NCBI GenBank assembly: GCA_016715625.1
Contig: JADJZU010000005.1
Span: 106,982 to 170,981 of the forward strand
Source: Bacteroidota bacterium
GTDB lineage: Bacteria > Bacteroidota > Bacteroidia > Chitinophagales > LD1
Reading direction: 5' to 3'
DNA: 64,000 bases
Position numbers and translations under genes: made by a program. The notes under the pieces are model-generated. The model searched no databases. It was not told where the DNA came from and saw nothing but the letters and a program-made list of their open reading frames with translations. This document shows positions 27,454 through 35,279 of the stretch, piece after piece (the stretch's first letter is position 1; every line of letters begins with the position of its first letter).

Positions 27454-27664
27454 AGCCGTTATTTTTTAATTAGCGCGCAAAAATCATTTTTTATTCTAAA
27501 CGTGCAACACTTGTTTTCAGGTATATGGAAACCTGTTTAAAACTAGGGTTTAAAAGTGCAAAGGTTTTTCAGGTCGTTGTTTACCAATTAAATGGACAGA
27601 CAGCCGCATTTTTCAACAACATATCCCTTTATCTCACCCTCAAAATTACACTCAATCCGTATGT

Positions 27665-28537
27665 TTGGGGCATAATCAATTCGCTGTGGCATCCGGAAAA
27701 AGAACAACTTACTTCTACGCTATATTTGGTATTACGCTTGTGCTTTTACTGTTAGGTATAGCAGGCGCTCTTCTCATAGAGGCTAAGCGGGTTACCAAAA
27801 GTTTTAAGGAGAATTTGATGGTGGAAGTTGTGCTGAAAGACGAGGTAAAAGGCCCCGATATTAATCGCCTGAAGACCTTGATTACCGGTAAAAAGTATGT
27901 GAAAAATGTAAAGTTCGTATCGCGTGATGAAGCCGCTCAGATTCTGAAAAAGGATGTGGGGGAAGATTTTGTGGCCTTACTGGGTTACAATCCCATTTAC
28001 AATTCATTTCATGTGAACATGTACGAAGATTATACCAACGATGCCGGTTTCGAGAAAGCAAAAGCGGAGATAGGTGCTATGCCGGAAGTGAAGCAGCTTA
28101 ATTTTCAGAAAGATGTGCTTGGTTCCATCTCCACGGTGGTGACTAAAGTAACATTTGTTTTTCTTTTAGTAGCCGGAGCCCTGTTGATTTTTGCCATTTC
28201 ACTCATATTCAATACTATCCGCCTGGCCATGTTTTCTAACCGGTTTATTATCAAAACCATGCAGCTTTTTGGGGCCACTCGTTGGTTTATTATAAAGCCC
28301 TTTTTGGGCAGAAGTTTATTTAACGGTTTTATCAGCGGAGTGGCGGCTTGTCTTTTACTCACCGGATTTCTGTGGTATGTGGATTACAGCCTTCCTGAAC
28401 TTGCGCTGGATACCGATTTGGTTACATTTGCCGCGCTATTCGGGGTGCTTATTTTATTCGGGATTACGATTTCGTTTTTAAGCACTTGGTTGGCAGTCTT
28501 CCGCTATCTGCGATTAAAGTTGGAAGACTTGTATTAA
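27665..28537 (+). CDS. ftsX: cell-division ABC transporter permease FtsX
   Basis: The 290-residue protein has the FtsX layout: a TM helix (FYAIFGITLVLLLLGIAGAL), an extracytoplasmic domain (about residues 50-170, with KYVKNVKFVSRDEAAQIL) and three C-terminal helices with FNTIRLAMFSNRFIIKTMQLFGATRWFI. With FtsE it activates peptidoglycan hydrolases at the septum; no ftsE is in this window. There is no ATG start. The first candidates are TTG at 27665 and GTG at 27686. TATGTTTG at 27660-27667 matches the -7 promoter consensus, so if that box is used the GTG start (MASGKRTTYFYA) is more likely. It heads a dense operon through ribF. Confidence 0.9.
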   Translation: MGHNQFAVASGKRTTYFYAIFGITLVLLLLGIAGALLIEAKRVTKSFKENLMVEVVLKDEVKGPDINRLKTLITGKKYVKNVKFVSRDEAAQILKKDVGEDFVALLGYNPIYNSFHVNMYEDYTNDAGFEKAKAEIGAMPEVKQLNFQKDVLGSISTVVTKVTFVFLLVAGALLIFAISLIFNTIRLAMFSNRFIIKTMQLFGATRWFIIKPFLGRSLFNGFISGVAACLLLTGFLWYVDYSLPELALDTDLVTFAALFGVLILFGITISFLSTWLAVFRYLRLKLEDLY

Positions 28538-28568
28538 TCAGAACCGCGCTAAACTCATATCCATTACA

Positions 28569-28868
28569 ATGGCAAAGCAGCAGATAAAGCAGCAAGATAG
28601 ATCGGCCTCCGTTTCCGCTAGTGCCGGGAAACAATCCATTCCATCCATACCATTCATTTTCGACCGCAGCAATTATTTGTTAATGATAGTCGGTGTATTG
28701 GTCATTTTTATTGGATTTGGATTAATGAGCGGTGGCGCTACCACAGATCCTAATGTTTTTCCGGAAAGCGAGTTATATAGCTTTCGTAGAATAACACTCG
28801 CTCCTATCGTTGTAATGATTGGCTTTGGCATTGAAATTTTTGCCATACTCAAAAGACCTAAGAAGTAA
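28569..28868 (+). CDS. DUF3098 family membrane protein
   Basis: The 99-residue protein has a polar, Gln/Ser-rich N-terminus and two transmembrane helices (LLMIVGVLVIFIGFGLMSGG and ITLAPIVVMIGFGIEIFAIL) joined by a short loop with DPNVFPESELYSFRR, the conserved part of DUF3098. It typically sits between ftsX and uppP in Bacteroidota, as here. The function is unknown, and a link to envelope or division is inferred only from location. The uppP start codon follows its stop directly. Confidence 0.85.
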   Translation: MAKQQIKQQDRSASVSASAGKQSIPSIPFIFDRSNYLLMIVGVLVIFIGFGLMSGGATTDPNVFPESELYSFRRITLAPIVVMIGFGIEIFAILKRPKK

Positions 28869-29732
28869 ATGACAACTGCAGAGGCGATTGTACTCGCCAT
28901 CGTTGAGGGACTTACAGAATTTCTGCCGGTTTCTTCTACTGGACACATGATATTAGCGGAGGCATTCATGAAAATGCAGAAAAGCACTTTCACGAATGTG
29001 TATATTGTAAACGTTCAGTTTGGAGCCATCTTCGCAGTTTTCGTGCTTTACTGGAGACGTTTTTTTCAATCTATTGACTTTTATCTCAAGTTGTTTGTGG
29101 CTTTTATTCCTGCCGCTGTACTTGGCTTCCTTTTAAACGATTTTATAGACTCTATACTTTCCAGTGTAGTTACTGTGGCTATTTCGCTCATTGCCGGTGG
29201 AGTTGTGCTGCTGTTTACCGATAAAATTTTCAAAGAGCAGATTGATGCGGCCGCAGAAGATGAAGATGAAGTAAAGGTGAAAACAGTGGATGAGTTTGGC
29301 GTGGAAACAAAAAAATCCGTGCTCAAGAAAATTGAACTTAGCTGGTTGCAGGCATTTATTATTGGTTGCTTTCAGTGTATTGCCATGCTGCCCGGCATTT
29401 CACGTTCTGCTTCCACCATCATTGGCGGGTTGACACAAAAATTAAATATAAAGCGAGCGGCTGAGTTTTCTTTCTTCCTGGCGGTCCCCACCATTACCGC
29501 TGCTGCTCTGTATAAGCTGCTGAAAAGTTTCAATTTTATCCGCTCCACTGACATGGAAATGCTCATCATAGGGAATGTAGTTTCTTTCATAGTAGGGATG
29601 CTGGCCATCAAATTCTTTATTGGCCTTATTACCAGTTACGGGCTTCGTTTCTTTGGTTACTATAGAATCATTCTTGGGGTTATCATTCTTGCCCTAATGG
29701 CACTTGGCTACGATCTCAAAATTATAGATTAA
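28869..29732 (+). CDS. uppP: undecaprenyl-diphosphate phosphatase
   Basis: The 287-residue polytopic membrane protein has both active-site motifs of the BacA/UppP family: EGLTEFLPVSSTGHM near the N-terminus, and PGISRSASTIIGG after residue 170. It dephosphorylates undecaprenyl pyrophosphate to recycle the lipid carrier for peptidoglycan and other polymers. A ~30-residue acidic insertion (with AAAEDEDEVKVKTVDEFG) in the cytoplasmic loop makes it slightly longer than E. coli UppP. Its stop overlaps the truB start by one base (TAATG). Confidence 0.95.
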   Translation: MTTAEAIVLAIVEGLTEFLPVSSTGHMILAEAFMKMQKSTFTNVYIVNVQFGAIFAVFVLYWRRFFQSIDFYLKLFVAFIPAAVLGFLLNDFIDSILSSVVTVAISLIAGGVVLLFTDKIFKEQIDAAAEDEDEVKVKTVDEFGVETKKSVLKKIELSWLQAFIIGCFQCIAMLPGISRSASTIIGGLTQKLNIKRAAEFSFFLAVPTITAAALYKLLKSFNFIRSTDMEMLIIGNVVSFIVGMLAIKFFIGLITSYGLRFFGYYRIILGVIILALMALGYDLKIID

Positions 29733-30421
29733 TGAATTGGGAAGTGGGCGAGGTGCTTTTGGTTGACAAACCATTGCATTGGACTTCGTTTGATGTCGTT
29801 AACAAACTTCGGTATTCAATTTCGCGTAAGGCCGGAAAACGAATGAAGGTAGGTCATGCCGGCACACTTGACCCCTTAGCTACCGGCCTTTTGATTATCT
29901 GCGCAGGAAAAATGACCAAGCGCATTGATGAGTTCACCGGTATGGAAAAAGAATATACCGGAACATTTATGTTGGGCGCTACAACACCAACCTATGATTC
30001 GGAAACCCAGCCAGATAAATTGTTCCCTACCGACCATATAACGATAGAACAACTGCATGCGGTAAAAGAACAGTTTACAGGTGCCATTGCGCAAATTCCC
30101 CCGGTATATTCGGCTATTAAAGTAGATGGGAAGGTTGCCTACAATCAAGCCCGAAAAGGGAAGGATATAGAGCTAAAACCAAGGGATATTTTAATCCATG
30201 AGTTGGAGTTTACCCGTATTCAGTTACCCGAAGTTGATTTTCGTGTTACGTGCAGCAAGGGAACCTACATTCGTTCTCTGGCATTCGATTTTGGAAAAGC
30301 ATTGCAGAGCGGTGCATATTTGAAAGCCTTAACACGTACTCGCATTGGCAGCTTTAAACTGGAAGATGCATCATCCGTGGAAGAATGGGTAGCCAAAATT
30401 CAGGAAGACCCACAGGATTAG
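29732..30421 (+). CDS. truB: tRNA pseudouridine(55) synthase TruB
   Basis: The 229-residue protein has the family I/II catalytic motif GHAGTLDPLATG with the nucleophile Asp at residue 47, KEYTGTFMLGATTPTYDSET, IPPVYSAIKVDGKVAYNQAR and CSKGTYIRSLAFDFGKAL. It modifies U55 of tRNAs. Translation is probably coupled to uppP through the TAATG overlap. It lacks the C-terminal PUA domain of E. coli TruB, as is common for shorter bacterial forms. Confidence 0.95.
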   Translation: MNWEVGEVLLVDKPLHWTSFDVVNKLRYSISRKAGKRMKVGHAGTLDPLATGLLIICAGKMTKRIDEFTGMEKEYTGTFMLGATTPTYDSETQPDKLFPTDHITIEQLHAVKEQFTGAIAQIPPVYSAIKVDGKVAYNQARKGKDIELKPRDILIHELEFTRIQLPEVDFRVTCSKGTYIRSLAFDFGKALQSGAYLKALTRTRIGSFKLEDASSVEEWVAKIQEDPQD

Positions 30422-30443
30422 TTTTCAATTTTATTTTCACATT

Positions 30444-31373
30444 ATGAATGTCTACAGCCATCTGGACTCACTTCCTGCATTTAAAAATTCTGTGATTACT
30501 ATAGGCACTTTTGATGGCGTACACCTTGGTCATCAAAAGATTATCTCGCGGCTTAATGCGCTATCTGAAAAATGGTCGGGAGAAAGTATCATCATAACTT
30601 TCCATCCACATCCCCGGCTGGTAATAAACCCTCAGGATAGCTCATTAAGGCTACTCAATACGATTGATGAGAAAATTGCCTTGTTGGAAAAATACGGTAT
30701 TCAAAATGTGGTAGTGGTCCCCTTTAGTCGCGATTTTTCGGAACAACCGGCAGAAGACTACATCCGTAAATTTCTGGTCCGCAATTTTAACCCAATAATG
30801 GTCGTTATCGGATACGACCATAAGTTTGGCAAAAACAGAACCGGTGATTATCATTTGTTGGAATCCATGAAGCAGGAACTGAATTATGAACTCGAAGAGA
30901 TAACCAAGGAAACGTTAGACGATATAGCAATTAGTTCTACTAAAATTCGCCAATCGCTTCAAAACGGTGATGTAACTTTGGCAAACGAACTGCTGGGATA
31001 TCCATACACCATAACGGGCACCGTGGTTCGTGGCTACCAGCGTGGGCGGGAATTGGGCTATCCTACCGCAAATATCTTGGTGAATGATGAATTCAAGTTA
31101 ATTCCATCAACTGGAATTTATGCGGTGAAAGTCCACGTGCGGGATGCCGTTTACAACGGAATGCTGAGCATTGGTTATAATCCTACTTTGTCAGGCAAAA
31201 CACAAACGGTGGAGGTGAACATACTTGATTTCAAAGGAGATATTTATGGCGATAACATTACAATCGAAATGGTTGAATATCTGCGAGGAGAGATAAAGTT
31301 TTCATCCGTCCCGGAACTGATAGAGGCTATAAAAAAAGACGAGGAGAAAACCCGTCAGGTTTTCTCCTCGTAA
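30444..31373 (+). CDS. ribF: bifunctional riboflavin kinase/FAD synthetase
   Basis: The 309-residue protein has an N-terminal nucleotidyltransferase domain with GTFDGVHLGH (about 21-30) and GYDHKFGKNRTGDYHLL, then a C-terminal riboflavin kinase domain with RGYQRGRELGYPTANI and GIYAVKVHV. It converts riboflavin to FMN and FAD. It is the last gene of the ftsX operon. Its final codons contain a perfect 13-bp inverted repeat that works as the terminator of the convergent neighbour. Confidence 0.96.
   Translation: MNVYSHLDSLPAFKNSVITIGTFDGVHLGHQKIISRLNALSEKWSGESIIITFHPHPRLVINPQDSSLRLLNTIDEKIALLEKYGIQNVVVVPFSRDFSEQPAEDYIRKFLVRNFNPIMVVIGYDHKFGKNRTGDYHLLESMKQELNYELEEITKETLDDIAISSTKIRQSLQNGDVTLANELLGYPYTITGTVVRGYQRGRELGYPTANILVNDEFKLIPSTGIYAVKVHVRDAVYNGMLSIGYNPTLSGKTQTVEVNILDFKGDIYGDNITIEMVEYLRGEIKFSSVPELIEAIKKDEEKTRQVFSS
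31331..31370 (-). terminator. minus-strand terminator embedded in the ribF 3' end
   Basis: CGAGGAGAAAACC at 31340-31352 and GGTTTTCTCCTCG at 31358-31370 form a perfect 13-bp stem with a 5-base loop. On the minus strand it is followed by a U-rich run (complement of the A7 at 31331-31337). It therefore terminates the gene that ends at 31397, while coding for the last residues of RibF on the other strand. Confidence 0.8.
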
Positions 31374-31396
31374 GGGTTGTGCAAAATCGATTCGAC

Positions 31397-34300
31397 TTAG
31401 TTCGCTATTTTGCCGGTTACAGCATCCGTTTGGCTGTTAATCCTGAAAACATATACTCCGTTTGGCAGGTCGGTTGTTACCTTATTTATCGACTGACTGT
31501 TTAGTGATTCACGCAATACTACCTGTCCATTCATATCTATAAGTTCAAGAGAAACCGGCTCGCTGTTATAATCACTTAGGTCTACTGTCAGTGTTTGAGC
31601 ACTCCAGAACATCTTTATTGTTTCTGTACCATTTTTATCTATTCCGTTTCCTTCTGTCACTATCATGATTATTTCCTGTGAGTTGATGTTGTCATTTACA
31701 GCGTTGGTGCTCCTGCATATTACATAGTATACACCTACTGTGTTAAACTGCGGAACCAGCGTGGCGAGTGTTTGTGCCGGGCTAAATGGTTGGTAGGCTG
31801 TGCCCGGTAAATCACTGTAAAGCCAGGTTCTCGTAGATGGATGTGATTCTGTAACAGTTACTGCTGTACCGGGTGTGTTTACCAACAGTGTCTGAGTATC
31901 GGACGGAGCTACAGATATCTCGAATGGAATTATAGTGAGGTCTGTTCCGTTATCGCTGCCAACGATGGCTGGGTCCGTAGAAACAACGCGAATCCGGTAT
32001 GCAGCACCATACACCGAACTGTTTGGAATCACAGCACTAATTGGTGCAATGGAATTTCCAGATAGGGTTCCAATTTCGACAGGGGAAGCGAAGGAGCCTG
32101 TATTGTCCGATAGTTGTGCTTTGAAAATATTCGCTGAATTGAACACGGCATCGCTGCTGAACGGGACTACAATCTGCACGTTGGCGCTGGGCGACACCAG
32201 GTAAGGTGAACCACTTACGCTTTGTGTGGTAATCGTGCTTCCATTTAGTACCTCAATCATTACCTCATTGCTGGTTACATCATCGCTATATTGGTTGCGC
32301 GAAACGCAAACTACATAATAGGTGCCCGGCAATGAAAAGTTTGGTGTGTAGGTAGTAGCTGTTTGCGCTGGGTTAAAACTTGTATAGCCACTTCCACTCG
32401 TGGTAGAATACTTCCATTCATGGGTAGCATTCTGAGAGGCAATCACCGTTAATGTTGTGCCGTTAGTGTTGTAAAGGATACTTTGATCGCTTGAAGGCAG
32501 AACACTGTTCTCAAACTGGTCAATAATCAGGTCTACTCCGTTGTTTGTTCCATAGATAACAGGCACACTCGATATTACGCGCACTCTATAGCCAGTGCCT
32601 GCCGGTGTGTTAGCGGGAATCACAGCATTTATTGATCCGGGAGCTCCGCTTTGAATGCTGCCGATATTGGTAGCGTTCGTGAACGAACCATTGGCATCTG
32701 ACAGCTGTGCTGTAAAAACATTCGTATTGTAATCAAAAACGGCTGTAGTGGTATTGTAAGGCACCACGATGTTTGCATCCGGAGCCGATAAACTGAATTC
32801 AAATGGTGAGCCGGGGAAGGTTCCGGTGGTTAAAATCGGAGTGCCCACCGTAATCTCTACTTCGTTGCTCGTAACAGGCACCCCATTTATGTCGCTCACG
32901 CAAACAACAAAGTAAGTTCCGTTACTGCTGAAATTTGGTGTGTAAGTAGTACCTGTTTGGGCAGGGGTAAAAGATACGTAGTTCGTACCTTGTGTAGTTG
33001 TAAACTTCCATTCACGGGCGGTAGCAGGAGCTGTTTCGTTCACGGTCAGCGTATTCCCGTTTGTATTAATCGTAAGAGTTTGCGGTGCAGAAGGTGTAAT
33101 GTTATTGCCGATAACGTCTACTTGCACTTCATTGCTGATAACGTTCAATCCTCCCGGGTAGTTTGTTTCGCAAACCACAAAGTAAGTTCCCCCGGCTTGA
33201 AAATAAGGGGTGTAGCTGAGACCTGTCTGAGCCGGAACAATTGCCGAATATGGGCCTCCTGAGATGTTACTATACTTCCAATTACGTCCTACACTTCCAT
33301 TGCTTTCTGTAACGGCAAGCGGTGTCCCATTGGTGTTCGATAGAATGTTTTGTACTGTAGTGGGCGCAATACTGCTACTCACGTTTACGATGGTGAGATC
33401 AGCACTGTTAGCAGTGGAAGTGAGCGCTGGGGTAGAGGTTACTAAACGCATTTCTGTAAGCAATTCCGTTGGATGAAGCTGCCGGGATAGTTGCCGTAAT
33501 ACTACCTGAAGTAGTAGCTATGGCAGAGCCAATATTTACCGCATTTGCAAAAGAACCGGAGGAATCGCTGAGTTGAGCAGTTACAGTGTTGCCGGCTGTA
33601 AACTGGCCTTGTAGAATAAACGGGATATTGATTGCCGAGCCGGAAGTTGCTGAAACATAGTAGGTAGTTGGTGAAATAGTTCCAACGAAAACAGCCGGTT
33701 GGTAGTATACATCAAAGTCATCCAGCCATAGTGTGCTGTTCGCAGCGCCACCTGTTTGGTCGCCACTACTGGTGGTAGTTATAAGTATGAATTGCGGGGT
33801 TCTTGAGTCGACATATACAAACGGGATGCTTACCCGTGTCCAGCCACTTACAGAGGCTGTAGCTCCGGTCCATTGCGCGCGGGCAATAATATTTATGGTA
33901 CTGTCAGGGTGGTTGCCATTTACCGGAGTCTCCGGTGTGTAGGCATTGCCTACATGCAAGCGCGCCTCCACTCGTGGATAATCTCCACTTACCGAGGTGT
34001 AGCGATACCAAAAAATTAAACTATCTGGTCTGGCAGTAAAGGCCATGCCAAACGCAGGGTCATTTGCTATGGTCCTGATATAGCCTTCAGGTTTGTTAGT
34101 AGAAGGGGCTTCTACACGGCCAGTAGTGAGCGAACCATTCACTACAATGCCAAATGTGCTGCCACTCACCACTCTGGCGCAATAAGTTCCTGTATGTGGA
34201 TTAGATGCCTCTCTATAGCATGTTTGTGGGGCGAAGGAACTTCCTGCCTGCCCACCTCCGGTTTTGTTGCTATTCCAAAACTGAGGCTCTTCTGTTGCTT

Positions 34301-34409
34301 GTCCTACTGCCGTCCAGTTTTCTAAACCACCGTTGGCGATTGTCGTTTGGGCAAAAGCATAGTTCAACGCCATTGCCATAATCAATAAAAATGCGGATGT
34401 TTTTTTCAT
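31397..34409 (-). CDS. repeat-rich secreted protein with type A T9SS sorting domain (frameshifted)
   Basis: The N-terminal 333-residue part has a signal peptide (MKKTSAFLLIMAMALNYAFAQ) and a carbohydrate-binding-like jelly roll (GGLENWTAVG to LDDFDVYYQP). It runs into an Ig-like repeat and stops just past the break in the terminal readout GIAYRNAF. The protein continues in another frame from MRLVTSTPALT, as shown by the parallel repeats (AAYRIRVVSTDPAI, TGYRVRVISSVPVI). One extra base in the T3 at 33451-33453 explains the break. The rest alternates two repeat types. One has PAQTGTTYTPNFSSNGTYFVVC (four copies); the other has TAQLSDANGSF-NIGS, IPANTPAGTGYRVRV (three copies, including the broken one). 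The end (LIDMNGQVVLRES, LPNGVYVFRIN) is a Por secretion tail. The role is unknown; adhesion or glycan binding is inferred. Confidence 0.85.
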
Positions 34410-34513
34410 GCTTGTTTTTTTCTGGGGCGAAAAATACGCAAATGGGTAACTTATAGAAATGAATTATGAACACTGACGTGTTGGGGCGGTCAACAATACG
34501 ATGTCTGTTTGTT

Positions 34514-34553
34514 AAAAAAAAACAGCCTCCATGTTCTAAACATGGAGGCTGTT
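34514..34553 (-). terminator. strong terminator of the small-protein unit
   Basis: AACAGCCTCCATGT at 34521-34534 and ACATGGAGGCTGTT at 34540-34553 form a perfect 14-bp stem with a 5-base loop. On the minus strand it is followed by about eight U (complement of the A-run at 34514-34522). It lies 26 bases after the 18-codon ORF. Confidence 0.9.
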
Positions 34554-34578
34554 CCCGGAAGTGTGTAGCGGGTAAAAT

Positions 34579-34635
34579 TTATTTACCGTTTACTACTACA
34601 GTTCCGTTTTCGATTTTGATGTTGATTGCTGGCAT
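34579..34635 (-). CDS. 18-residue peptide gene (candidate)
   Basis: The minus strand contains ATG at 34635 and TAA at 34579, encoding MPAINIKIENGTVVVNGK. It follows the 72-codon gene by 40 bases on the same strand and ends 26 bases before the strong terminator, so it occupies an otherwise empty, transcribed 3' region. The peptide alternates hydrophobic and polar residues like a beta hairpin (INIKIENGTVVVNGK with an ENG turn). No clear Shine-Dalgarno is present; the upstream stretch is A-rich, which is usual in this phylum. The peptide was not recognised. An alternative is that this is a chance ORF in a 3' UTR. Confidence 0.45.
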   Translation of the reverse strand: MPAINIKIENGTVVVNGK

Positions 34636-34675
34636 AATCTTTAATTTTTAGGATATGATTTAAAAATTGACAGGA

Positions 34676-34894
34676 CTATTCTTTTTCGTCATCTTCTTCG
34701 ATAATCACATGAACGGCAGGAGTGCCTTCGAAGTCAAATACATCGGTGCCGCCATCTTTCAGGTAGTCTTTGTATTCAGATGAGTTGTAAATTTTGTTGG
34801 CATCTTCTTTTGAAATTGAAATGCCGTTTGTCGTAGAGCCAGTGGTGTTAAATGCAACACCTAAAAAGGTTAGTAAAGCAACGAATAACTCCAT
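34676..34894 (-). CDS. small membrane or secreted acidic protein, unknown
   Basis: The 72-residue product has a hydrophobic N-terminus (MELFVALLTFLGVAFNTTG), a short Ser/Thr/Asn stretch, a helical-looking middle (SKEDANKIYNSSEYKDYLKDGG) and a very acidic end (VHVIIEEDDEKE). The first segment could be a single TM helix or an uncleaved signal. The start codon lies in the arm of a 10-bp inverted repeat. It is followed by the 18-codon ORF and a strong terminator. I do not recognise the family. Confidence 0.6.
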   Translation of the reverse strand: MELFVALLTFLGVAFNTTGSTTNGISISKEDANKIYNSSEYKDYLKDGGTDVFDFEGTPAVHVIIEEDDEKE

Positions 34895-34932
34895 AGTTGT
34901 GTTTTTTTGAGATTTAATAATGACACAACTAT
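34893..34932 (-). promoter_or_regulatory. inverted repeat covering the start codon of the 72-aa gene
   Basis: ATAGTTGTGT at 34893-34902 and ACACAACTAT at 34923-34932 are perfect 10-base inverted repeats with a 20-base A/T-rich loop. In the minus-strand mRNA the downstream arm includes the first two bases of the ATG (34894). Pairing would therefore hide the initiation site. A second 7-bp hairpin (TAGCTCT/AGAGCTA, 34943-34960) lies just upstream. Confidence 0.5.
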
Positions 34933-35279
34933 CGTTGATTGATAGCTCTTTGGAGAGCTAAAATGCTCACTGAAAAACAACAATGAGCAGTTAGAATTTG
35001 TGAGAAAATAAAAAAGCTACCCGCGGATGCGTGGGTAGCTTTTTTATTTATAGTCGCGTCTTTTTTGCCTTTTTAAAAAAAGGCGCGAAAAATGAATATA
35101 ATGAGATAAACGAGTTTAGATGTAAAAAGGTTGCATCTTGTTATTATTCAGAATAGGAGCGTTTTGACCACTTGCTGCATATCAATTAGTAGACAAAAAC
35201 GACTTAGTGTGGAAATTGACCACGAACAGTTTGAGGTGTGGGCCTACACTAAAAAATACATTCGCAGCGTTACTATATT
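34895..35279. other. 385-base region without a recognised protein gene
   Basis: This stretch holds the two hairpins upstream of the 72-aa gene (34893-34960), a terminator-like hairpin (35010-35046) and a second hairpin with TCGCG/CGCGA outer arms around a T-run and an A-run (about 35053-35090). TACATTCG at 35257-35264 resembles a -7 promoter box for the TPR gene, with a possible TTTG at 35230-35233 whose 23-base spacing is rather long. The short ORFs here look accidental. A small RNA ending at 35010-35046 is possible but unproven. Confidence 0.5.
35010..35046. terminator. orphan terminator-like hairpin
   Basis: AAAAAGCTACCC at 35011-35022 pairs with GGGTAGCTTTTT at 35033-35044 (12 bp, 10-base loop), with A and T runs making it usable in both directions. 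No protein gene on either strand ends next to it. Confidence 0.65.

Noticed and set aside
27525..27755. 76-residue plus-strand frame before ftsX
   Set aside because: It runs into ftsX in another frame, with no conserved features. The ftsX frame is secure.
34466..34651. 61-residue plus-strand frame across the terminator region
   Set aside because: It reads through the inverted repeat and the opposite-strand peptide ORF. There is no start context and no conserved feature.
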